From Ruminococcus sp. (GTDB taxonomy: Bacteria; Bacillota; Clostridia; Oscillospirales; Acutalibacteraceae), in contig JAMPDR010000011.1 in the NCBI GenBank assembly GCA_023665555.1, positions 1 to 39,052 on the forward strand: a stretch of 39,052 bases of DNA. The letters run 5' to 3'. The position numbers and the translations under genes are program-made. The notes beneath the pieces are model-generated. The model saw nothing but the letters and a program-made list of their open reading frames with translations. It was not told the origin of the DNA and did not search any database. Shown one piece after another: positions 32,935 through 39,052 of this stretch (its first letter is position 1; the number at the start of each line of letters is the position of its first letter).

Positions 32935-33708
32935 TTATCCTGCACTTGAATAACCGCCGTCAATAATCAACGATGCGCCTGTGATGTAGTCTGCGAGGTT
33001 CGATGACATGAACAGTACTGCACCAATAACATCTTCCGGCTTTCCAAGACGCTTCATCGGGATTCTGAGATTCATGTATCCCATCCACTGCGGATTTTCC
33101 ATATCCTCTTTGATAAGCGGAGTTTCAATAAAACCGGGGCAAACACAGTTGACTTGAATATTGAATCTTGCCCACTCACCTGCAAGTGATTTTGTCATTT
33201 GCAAAATCGCACCCTTGCTTGCACTGTAGGCAACTGCATTAGGAACACCGATGAATGCACTCAGTGAGCACATGTTGATAATTTTTCCGCTTCTTTGCGG
33301 AATCATGAACTCAGTTGCAACTTTCTGAGAGAAGAAGAAGTGGCTTGTCAGGTTGAGGTTGATAACCTTTTCCCAACCCTCATGAGTTTCATTAATGCTG
33401 CGCACATTTGCGCCCGTGCCTGCATTGTTGATGAGAATATCAACTTTGCCTGTGTTGGCTTTGATGCAGTCGATGACTTTTTGTGTATCCTCATCTTTTG
33501 TCATGTCAGCGGTTACGGTGAAAACTTTTCCTTCACCATATTGTTCAGCGAGCAGTTTTCCTTGTTCTTCGTTGGCTTCTTCGTTGAAGTCAACCATGTA
33601 TACGATTGCGCCGTTGCCGAGGTATGCCTTAACGGTTTCAAGTCCGATACCGCTTGCCGCGCCCGAAATAACAACCGACTTATCGTCAAATTTCATAGTA
33701 TAGTCCAT
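32935..33708 (-). CDS. Short-chain dehydrogenase/reductase (classical SDR)
   Basis: A 257-aa NAD(P)-dependent oxidoreductase. SGAASGIG (15-22) is the cofactor loop, Asp40 after the second strand favours NAD(H), and NNAG is 94-97. Ser148, Tyr161 and Lys165 form the catalytic set. The C-terminus ends DGGYSSAG. GAGGTG precedes the ATG. It belongs to the same minus-strand set as the second SDR (88-nt gap) and the CMD protein. It resembles hydroxysteroid- or 3-oxoacyl-type SDRs; the substrate is unknown. Confidence 0.92.
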   Translation of the reverse strand: MDYTMKFDDKSVVISGAASGIGLETVKAYLGNGAIVYMVDFNEEANEEQGKLLAEQYGEGKVFTVTADMTKDEDTQKVIDCIKANTGKVDILINNAGTGANVRSINETHEGWEKVINLNLTSHFFFSQKVATEFMIPQRSGKIINMCSLSAFIGVPNAVAYSASKGAILQMTKSLAGEWARFNIQVNCVCPGFIETPLIKEDMENPQWMGYMNLRIPMKRLGKPEDVIGAVLFMSSNLADYITGASLIIDGGYSSAG

Positions 33709-33796
33709 AATTACACCTCATTATCTTTTTCTGTATGCGAGCAAGTATTTTCAAATTTGCAGGATTTTACCCGCATCCCAAAACAATCAGTCAAAA

Positions 33797-34600
33797 TTAA
33801 ACGCTCAACAGACCCGCATCAAGCACAAACTGTGAACCGGTTGCATATCTTGCCTTATCGCTTGCAACATACAAAACAAGGTTTGCAACATCTTCAGGTT
33901 CAATCCACGGAACAGGCAGAAGATTACCTGCACTTGCTTCGGCGATTTCTTCGGGAGTTTTGCCCTCCATTGCCGCAAGTCCGTCGTTCATCGGAGTGTT
34001 TACACCTGTGGGATGGATGCTCACAACACGAATGTTATATGGTGCAAGTTCAATTGCCCATGCTTTTGTAAGACCTGTGAGTCCCCATTTTGATGCTGTA
34101 TAATGTGACAGTCTGTTACCGCCGCGAAGTCCCATAACCGATGAATTGTTGATGATAACACCCTTTTTGGCTTTCATCATAATCGGAGAAACTCTTCTTG
34201 TAACATTGAACGGACCTTTGAGGTTGATGTCGATCATTGCGTTCCATTCCTCATCGGTCATTTTGTCAACAGTTGCATAAGCGCAGATTCCGGCATTGTT
34301 GAAAAGGATATCAATTGTTCCAAACTTTTCAACAGCTTGATTCACGGCAGCAGTGACAGCCTTGTCATCTCTGACGTCGCCGACACATGCAAGAGCCTGT
34401 TGACCGATTGCTTCAATCTCCCGAACAAGTGAGTTAAGCTCATCGTTTGAGCCAAACTCATATTTTGGATATTCAATTTTTTTTGCAACATCGAACGCAA
34501 CGATATTTGCGCCTTGCTTTGCAAGTTCGATTGCGACTGCACGGCCCTGACCGTGTGCTGCGCCTGTTATAAATGCGACTTTTCCGCTGAAATCACCCAT
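33797..34600 (-). CDS. SDR oxidoreductase resembling mycofactocin-coupled / carveol dehydrogenases
   Basis: A 267-aa SDR with TGAAHGQG (12-19), NNAG (101-104), Tyr167 and Lys171. After the second strand (FDVA) it has an insertion, about 40-58 (KKIEYPKYEFGSNDELN), of the kind seen in the mycofactocin-coupled SDR group, where NAD is held so tightly that it cannot exchange. No mycofactocin genes are in the window. If that reading is right, it would need an external electron acceptor. The start at 34600 has an AAGGAG site. It lies 35 nt after the CMD gene. Confidence 0.85.
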   Translation of the reverse strand: MGDFSGKVAFITGAAHGQGRAVAIELAKQGANIVAFDVAKKIEYPKYEFGSNDELNSLVREIEAIGQQALACVGDVRDDKAVTAAVNQAVEKFGTIDILFNNAGICAYATVDKMTDEEWNAMIDINLKGPFNVTRRVSPIMMKAKKGVIINNSSVMGLRGGNRLSHYTASKWGLTGLTKAWAIELAPYNIRVVSIHPTGVNTPMNDGLAAMEGKTPEEIAEASAGNLLPVPWIEPEDVANLVLYVASDKARYATGSQFVLDAGLLSV

Positions 34601-34635
34601 TGTTTTTCTCCTTATCTATTATACGGCTGTCTTTA

Positions 34636-35172
34636 TTATTCTTTGTCAGTGTCTAATTTGTAGTTAAGCAAAACCTCGTCAAGAGGAACTTTTGCAATTG
34701 TGTTGAAAAGGTTTGTTGCATACATAATTCCCGCAAAAGCAAGCAGTAATACTATTTGTTCATCGGTGAACATTGCTTTTAAATCATCATAGATATAGTC
34801 AGGAATATTGTGAGGATTAACACAAATTGACTGACCGAGTTCCATGAGAAGTTTATCCATATCACTTAGATTTGGATTATCGGGATCTTCGCCTGCATCA
34901 ATCAGAATTTTGCGGAAGAACGAGCCGCAAACTAAGCAGTCGTTGCCTTTTGAAATTGCATAAGAAAAAAGACTGAGTCCTCTTTCCCCAACAAAGGGAA
35001 CAATCAAATCATAGAGTGTGTACCATTCCATATAAGCCTTGAAAGCAGGAACATTATTCAGAAGAGTTTTCTTCATGTTAGTGATTCTGCCGTGTTTGGC
35101 AATCTGATCGTCAAACTCATTTTTGACCTCACTGCTTGCCGTTTCATAATCCATCATTGGTAAATAACTCAT
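34636..35172 (-). CDS. Carboxymuconolactone decarboxylase / AhpD-like protein
   Basis: A 178-aa all-helical protein. GNDCLVCGSFFRKIL gives a CxxC (Cys79, Cys82) at the usual AhpD/CMD active-site place, but the His often following (CxxCxxxH) is Phe/Arg here. It may have disulfide-reductase/peroxidase or isomerase-like activity; members are common near SDRs in uncharacterised degradation clusters. Start choice is uncertain: ATG 35172 (11 nt after AAAGG), ATG 35181, or GTG 35196 inside a hairpin. First gene of the CMD-SDR-SDR operon. Confidence 0.78.
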   Translation of the reverse strand: MSYLPMMDYETASSEVKNEFDDQIAKHGRITNMKKTLLNNVPAFKAYMEWYTLYDLIVPFVGERGLSLFSYAISKGNDCLVCGSFFRKILIDAGEDPDNPNLSDMDKLLMELGQSICVNPHNIPDYIYDDLKAMFTDEQIVLLLAFAGIMYATNLFNTIAKVPLDEVLLNYKLDTDKE

Positions 35173-35187
35173 AGTTATCATAGCCTT

Positions 35188-35235
35188 TCCGCTCACAAGT
35201 ATTTGATTATCACGTAGTCCATGTCTGTGAGCGGA
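35188..35235 (-). promoter_or_regulatory. Hairpin over the CMD ribosome-binding region
   Basis: TCCGCTCACA (35188-35197) and TGTGAGCGGA (35226-35235) pair perfectly over 10 bp. In the RNA the 3' arm ends immediately before the AAGG used for translation, so folding may affect initiation. Confidence 0.5.
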
Positions 35236-35261
35236 CAGGTGTGATAAGACAGAGTGACTGT

Positions 35262-35323
35262 CTAAAAAATAAAACCGTTCTCATCGCTCCGAAAGCGTAT
35301 AACTCAGAGTAAGGGAAAACGGT
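35262..35323 (-). terminator. Candidate attenuator in the leader of the CMD-SDR operon
   Basis: In the minus-strand RNA, ACCGUUUUC (35323-35315) pairs with GAGAACGGU (35282-35274) and is followed by UUUAUUUUUU. The enclosed part forms small hairpins (CGCU/AGCG; ACUC/GAGU). It lies between the promoter and the first gene, about 60-120 nt into the transcript, so it would stop transcription unless the leader refolds. Confidence 0.6.
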
Positions 35324-35333
35324 CAGACTTTCA

Positions 35334-35378
35334 GATATCACAAGATACTAGAGTGAGTCAGTGATATAGTGATATCTA
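35334..35378. promoter_or_regulatory. Palindromic candidate operator
   Basis: AGATATCAC (35333-35341) and GTGATATCT (35369-35377) form an inverted repeat just downstream of the minus-strand -10 box, with an additional GTGATATA half between. Position suits a repressor; it could also be an RNA hairpin. Confidence 0.5.
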
Positions 35379-35387
35379 GATATTAAA

Positions 35388-35416
35388 ATTATATACTTAT
35401 AAAAATTTGTTGTCAA
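35388..35416 (-). promoter_or_regulatory. Strong promoter of the CMD-SDR-SDR operon
   Basis: Minus-strand TTGACA (35416-35411), 17-bp spacer, TATAAT (35393-35388): a full consensus. The leader to the first gene is about 200 nt. Confidence 0.85.
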
Positions 35417-35465
35417 TGATTTAGGAATAAACTTGAGAAACAATTAAATTTTTATTATAATTTTA

Positions 35466-35494
35466 TTGACAAAACGGCATATATAACTTAAAAT
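35466..35494 (+). promoter_or_regulatory. Promoter of the TIR-LRR gene
   Basis: TTGACA (35466-35471), 17-bp spacer, TAAAAT (35489-35494). It is back to back with the SDR-operon promoter. Confidence 0.75.
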
Positions 35495-35537
35495 TAATAT
35501 GTTGTATTTTGTGTTAAATAGGAGAAAATTATAGAAA

Positions 35538-36836
35538 ATGGGATATGCATTTATAAGTTACAGTTCAAAGAATCAAGCATCGGCAGATGCTATAAGACAT
35601 CTATTTATAAAGAATAAAATTGACACATGGATGGCACCGTACGATATACCTGTGGGAAGTGAATATGCCGCAGTAATCAATCGTGCCTTAAAAGATTGTG
35701 CTTGTTTTGTGTTGTTGCTTACCAATGATGCACAAAAATCAAGATGGGTGAAAAAAGAAGTTGAACGCGCAATAAATTATGACAAATCAATCATTACCAT
35801 TAAGTTTGAAGATGTTGTTTTAAATGATGCGTTTGATTTTTATCTTTGTGACCAACACATGATTGCAATACATAAGGTTGACGAAACCTCTGACAAAATC
35901 AAAAAAGTTTTACAGGCTGTCATTTCATTTACAGGTGTAACGGAAGTAAAGCCTACTGTTGAGCCGAAATCAGTGGAAAGTGAGCCTGTTATAAAGAAAG
36001 ACGAATCTGGATTTTTTGCGTCGTCGCCAACAAAATACGTAGCGCCTTCAACCGTTATCGAAAAAATCGTTGAAAAAACAATTGATTCAGCAGGCACTTG
36101 TGGAAAAAATCTCACTTGGGTGCTATATGATAGCGGTGAACTTGTAATCAGCGGTAAGGGTAGAATGGATGATTGGGATTACAGAGATTATCCTGCATCA
36201 TGGGCAAGTGTACCACCATGGAATGATAATAGGTTGAAAATAACCAGTATAAATATTATATATGGTGTAACTTATGTTGGAGCGTTTGCTTTCTATGGAT
36301 GCAACAATTTAAGAAGCATTAAAATACCTAAAAGTTTACAACATATAAAGTGGGATGCTTTTACAGATTGTTGCAATCTTGCAAATATTTTTATCGAGGA
36401 TGATAACAACATATATTTAAGCGATAATGGTGTACTTTTTAATTACGATAAAAGTACTTTGATTAAATATCCTCAAGGGAAAACATTTATTGAATACATA
36501 GTTCCAAATACTGTTAAAATGATTGGTAGTGGCGCTTTTAAAGATAACTCAACTCTTGTCAGTGTAATACTTCCAGATAGTATCACAAATATTGGAACTT
36601 CGGCTTTTTATAGTTGCCGTAATCTTAGTAGCATAACAATTCCACGCACCGTTAAGAAAATTGGAAGAAACGCTTTCTGTCAGTGTGACAACCTCAAGAA
36701 AATAAAAATATGTAACCCAAACTTAGATATTTCAGATGCTAATTTTTCAAAGAAAACAATAATAATTGCACCGATGAACTCCCGTGCATATGTATATGCA
36801 AGACGAAGTAGAAATCCTTTTAAACCATTATTATAA
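35538..36836 (+). CDS. TIR domain - BspA-type leucine-rich repeat protein
   Basis: A 432-aa cytoplasmic protein without signal peptide or membrane helix. Residues 1-130 are a TIR domain: AFISYSSKNQASADAIRHLF, then WMAPYDIPVGSEY, then SRWVKKEVERA, where Glu74 sits at the NADase catalytic position. A linker (about 135-195) follows. From 198 comes the TCGKNLTWVLYDSGELVISG module that usually leads into BspA repeats. Residues about 255-400 are LRR_5 repeats (IGSGAFKDNSTLVSVILPDSITNIGTSAF is typical, given here in part as IGTSAFYSCRNLSSITIP). The only ATG has AGGAG 13 nt upstream. NAD cleavage after target recognition by the LRR is an inference; a host-directed or anti-phage role is possible. Confidence 0.88.
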   Translation: MGYAFISYSSKNQASADAIRHLFIKNKIDTWMAPYDIPVGSEYAAVINRALKDCACFVLLLTNDAQKSRWVKKEVERAINYDKSIITIKFEDVVLNDAFDFYLCDQHMIAIHKVDETSDKIKKVLQAVISFTGVTEVKPTVEPKSVESEPVIKKDESGFFASSPTKYVAPSTVIEKIVEKTIDSAGTCGKNLTWVLYDSGELVISGKGRMDDWDYRDYPASWASVPPWNDNRLKITSINIIYGVTYVGAFAFYGCNNLRSIKIPKSLQHIKWDAFTDCCNLANIFIEDDNNIYLSDNGVLFNYDKSTLIKYPQGKTFIEYIVPNTVKMIGSGAFKDNSTLVSVILPDSITNIGTSAFYSCRNLSSITIPRTVKKIGRNAFCQCDNLKKIKICNPNLDISDANFSKKTIIIAPMNSRAYVYARRSRNPFKPLL

Positions 36837-36843
36837 TGATACA

Positions 36844-36877
36844 ATCAGTCCACAACTAATTCGTTCAGTGGACTGAT
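36844..36877 (+). terminator. Terminator of the TIR-LRR gene
   Basis: ATCAGTCCAC (36844-36853) pairs perfectly with GTGGACTGAT (36868-36877), then AATTTTATT. The remaining 36880-37140 is A-rich and holds no gene or repeat I can support. Confidence 0.8.
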
Positions 36878-37144
36878 AATTTTATTGATTAACATCTGTG
36901 TTAAAAAATCGTGAATTCCCAAAGTAAATTCCAGAGAAGAAAAGAAGTGAAATTAAGAGAGGGAAAAGAAAGTTGTATAGTACAAAGAAGAATGAATAAC
37001 TGATACAATTTTGTATGGTAGACCTGAATGTTAAGCGGCTTACTATAAGATCAATCTTTGGTTGTACACAACCATTTGACTATTTTCTTTTGCGGACCAT
37101 ATCTTTCGCCAAGCACCAGCCTTCCCCGCATCCCATCATATAAA

Positions 37145-37168
37145 AAAGCAGTCCCGAAAGACTGCTTT
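37145..37168 (-). terminator. Terminator of the semialdehyde dehydrogenase gene
   Basis: AAAGCAGTC and GACTGCTTT form a 9-bp stem. On the minus strand it is followed by a TTTT run. Confidence 0.85.
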
Positions 37169-37186
37169 AAATATTTATATGAAAAC

Positions 37187-38704
37187 TCAGCCGCCTACTG
37201 AACCGTCCCATGTGTCAACATGAGTTGCTTTCATTTCTTCTTCGTCGAACCAACGTGTTGTGACTGCCTTTGTTTCAGTGAAGAAACGGAATGCATCCTT
37301 GCCAAGGCAGTGAAGGTCGCCGAAAAATGACTTCTTGTGGCCTGTGAACGGGAATACACCGACCGGAACAGGAATACCAACGTTAACACCAACCATACCG
37401 CCGTCTGTGCGCTTTGCAAACTCTCTTGCATAATAGCCGTTCTGTGTGAATATAACAGAACCGTTTGCAAACGGATTTCTGTTCATGAGTGCAAGACCCT
37501 CTTCGAAAGTCTTAACTCTCTTGATGCAAAGAACAGGTCCAAAGATTTCCTGTGTACCGACTGTCATATCCTCTGTAACATTGTCAAGAATTGTAGGTCC
37601 GACATAGAAACCTTTTTCATAACCGGGAACAACTGCATCTCTTCCGTCAAGAACAACGGTTGCACCCTCTTCAATGCCTTTGTTGATCCAGCCAACAACT
37701 CTTTCTTTGTGAGCGGCAGAAACAACAGGACCGAGTTTTGAGCCTTCCTCATATGCAGGTCCGAGTGTCAGTTCCTGTGCGTATTGCTTAAGAAGAGCAA
37801 CAAGCTTATCAGCAATCGATTCCTGAGCAACAACAACCGGAAGTGCCATGCAGCGTTCGCCTGCGCAGCCGAATGATGAGTTGATGATACCTCTTGCAGA
37901 ACGTTCAAGTGCCGCATCTTCAAGAACAAGTGCATGGTTCTTTGCTTCGCAAAGGCACTGAACTCTCTTACCGTTTGATGCTGCTGTTCCGTAAACATGC
38001 TGACCAACCTTTGTTGTACCAACAAAAGTGATGCCTTTAACATCAGGATGATGCAGGAAAATGTCTGCTTCTGTTCTGCTGCATGTAACGATGTTAACAA
38101 CGCCCTTAGGAAGTCCTGCCTCTTCAAGCAGTTCTGTAAGGCGCATTGCAGTCATCGGAGTCATTGATGCAAGCTTAAGAACGATTGTGTTACCTGCTGC
38201 AATGCAGATGGGAACCATCCAGCCCATGGGAATCATGCCTGGGAAATTGAACGGTACGATACCTGCGAAAACACCGACAGGTTCATAATAAAGTGTTGTG
38301 TCATATCCGCTTGAAGTGTCGCGCATGCAGTCGCCCATTGTGAGTGACGGAGCGCTGAGTGCGTGCTCAACAGGCTCTTTAACCTTGAGAATATCACCCT
38401 TTGCTTCAGCAAGAACTTTACCGTGTTCGAGTGCGCAAAGTTTTGCAAGTTCGTCCATATGCTCAACAAGCAATTCACGGAATTTATAAAGAACCTGAGT
38501 TCTCTTCATAACAGGTACATTTGACCATGATTTGAATGCTTCCTTTGCGCTTGCGATTGCGTATTCAACTTCTTCCTGTGTGCAGCACGGTGTTTCAGCA
38601 ATAACCTCACCTGTACTAGGATTGTATATATCCATGTACTTTTCGGTTTTTGATTCCAGCCATTCACCGTTCGCAAAATACTTAAGTCTTTTAATCTGTG
38701 CCAT
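37187..38704 (-). CDS. mmsA: CoA-acylating (methyl)malonate-semialdehyde dehydrogenase
   Basis: A 505-aa aldehyde dehydrogenase-fold enzyme. PFNFPGMIPMGWMVPICIAAGNTIVLK binds NAD; it is partly given as PFNFPGMIPMGW. GCAGERCMAL holds the catalytic Cys285. The C-terminal IPVPVGVFPFTGHKKSFFGD, followed by a GKD block, is the hallmark of MMSDH/IolA rather than ordinary ALDHs. It converts methylmalonate or malonate semialdehyde with CoA and NAD to propionyl- or acetyl-CoA (valine, beta-alanine or inositol breakdown). The rest of those pathways is not in the window. AAGGAGATG precedes the ATG. A monocistronic unit, ended by a terminator at 37145. Confidence 0.93.
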   Translation of the reverse strand: MAQIKRLKYFANGEWLESKTEKYMDIYNPSTGEVIAETPCCTQEEVEYAIASAKEAFKSWSNVPVMKRTQVLYKFRELLVEHMDELAKLCALEHGKVLAEAKGDILKVKEPVEHALSAPSLTMGDCMRDTSSGYDTTLYYEPVGVFAGIVPFNFPGMIPMGWMVPICIAAGNTIVLKLASMTPMTAMRLTELLEEAGLPKGVVNIVTCSRTEADIFLHHPDVKGITFVGTTKVGQHVYGTAASNGKRVQCLCEAKNHALVLEDAALERSARGIINSSFGCAGERCMALPVVVAQESIADKLVALLKQYAQELTLGPAYEEGSKLGPVVSAAHKERVVGWINKGIEEGATVVLDGRDAVVPGYEKGFYVGPTILDNVTEDMTVGTQEIFGPVLCIKRVKTFEEGLALMNRNPFANGSVIFTQNGYYAREFAKRTDGGMVGVNVGIPVPVGVFPFTGHKKSFFGDLHCLGKDAFRFFTETKAVTTRWFDEEEMKATHVDTWDGSVGG

Positions 38705-38887
38705 TGGAATACATCTCCTTATTTATAACATTAGCATTATAATTAAGCCACAATGCAAAAAAAAAATCAAGAGTATTTGCTCATTTATTTTGCAGATTTT
38801 GATTTTTTTCACAGCTTGTACTAAATCAGACCCTGATAAGCTTAATTTTTCGTTAAAAGTTTTATATGTTTTGATTTTTATTATGAT

Positions 38888-38984
38888 GCGGGAAAGGTTG
38901 TGCCTATCGAAAGATACAGTCCGCAGTGCTTGCGCACGGCTCATATTGCGGGGAAGGTTATGCCAACGGTAAGATTGAGTCCGC
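38888..38984. repeat. Two copies of a 60-bp-period structured repeat
   Basis: Segments 38888-38924 and 38948-38984 share GCGGG(A/G)AAGGTT(G/A)TGCC...AAGAT...GTCCGC. Each is closed by GCGG/CCGC. The first has an inner TATC-GAAA-GATA tetraloop hairpin, and a GTGC/GCAC hairpin joins the two. The minus strand is open across it, but that ORF is repeat-derived. More copies may lie beyond the window. 38705-38880 is otherwise A/T-rich with nothing recognisable. Confidence 0.55.
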
Positions 38985-39052
38985 AAAAGAAGATTGATAC
39001 GATTTCGTAGTATCTTGTTTCAACTAAAAGTTTACACGGTTTGATTTTATAT

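Noticed and set aside
35188-35323. T-box riboswitch for the SDR-operon leader
   Set aside because: No AGGGTGGNACCGCG T-box sequence is present and no aminoacyl-tRNA or amino-acid gene follows.
38723-38986. Minus-strand 87-aa ORF at the right edge
   Set aside because: Its sequence is produced by the structured repeat and the promoter-side A/T tract of the dehydrogenase gene; no SD is seen.

Overview
The window looks like a chromosomal segment of a low-GC, Gram-positive, gut-type Clostridia bacterium, probably of the Ruminococcaceae/Oscillospiraceae kind. This rests on the canonical Firmicutes rimP-nusA-ylxR-ylxQ-infB-rbfA-nrnA-truB-ribF block, the sporulation-associated YlmC/YmxH protein, strong AAGGAGG-type ribosome binding sites, TTGACA/TATAAT promoters, BspA-type leucine-rich repeats and the Cys-rich/FIVAR surface protein. 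No genus can be fixed from sequence reading alone.

Layout. 1-4006 (minus): the first 1335 codons of a giant secreted protein with a signal peptide, FIVAR-like helical domains and Cys-rich repeats, ending in a perfect 237-bp tandem array that runs off the window edge. 4007-5382: an accessory-looking spacer with a hairpin-cluster repeat and two tandem copies of a 335-bp cassette. Each cassette encodes a 32-aa membrane peptide facing a convergent small RNA across a shared terminator, which is a type I toxin-antitoxin layout. 5383-8570 (plus): two overlapping cytoplasmic GH20 beta-N-acetylhexosaminidases. 9031-9949: a SLOG (DUF1273/YpsA-like) gene divergent from an XRE regulator.

10005-20896 (minus): a housekeeping run. 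Reading in transcription direction: rimP, nusA, ylxR, ylxQ, infB, (repeat-bearing gap), rbfA, nrnA, truB, ribF, then a HAD phosphatase and a zinc-ribbon membrane protein. 21197-22729: a ComEC-like channel lacking the nuclease-like domain, driven by a promoter nearly identical to the toxin promoters. 22788-23758 (minus): YlmC/YmxH and nrdR, separated by a nested-stem element.

24073-27818: a stress/redox module. A MerR-family regulator and a small Cys-rich protein face an Fe-S flavoprotein, a dienelactone-hydrolase-like enzyme, a cyclophilin-like lipoprotein and a CMD-cupin fusion, all behind a 19-bp-spacer promoter carrying a perfect dyad. 27894-30778: a cobalamin riboswitch with a visible terminator/antiterminator switch controls an EcfT plus a fused double ATPase, with no substrate-binding S component beside them.

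31093-35172: an acyl-CoA synthetase convergent with a CMD-SDR-SDR operon. That operon has a strong promoter, a palindromic candidate operator and an attenuator-like leader; one SDR carries the insertion typical of mycofactocin-coupled dehydrogenases. 35538-36836: a cytoplasmic TIR domain fused to BspA-type LRRs, an architecture that combines the two modules of eukaryotic innate immune receptors. 37187-38704 (minus): a CoA-acylating (methyl)malonate-semialdehyde dehydrogenase. The right edge carries two copies of a 60-bp-period repeat.

The strongest candidates for new biology are the duplicated toxin cassette with its promoter echo at comEC, the TIR-LRR protein, the attenuated CMD-SDR-SDR leader, and the orphan B12-controlled ECF energy module.
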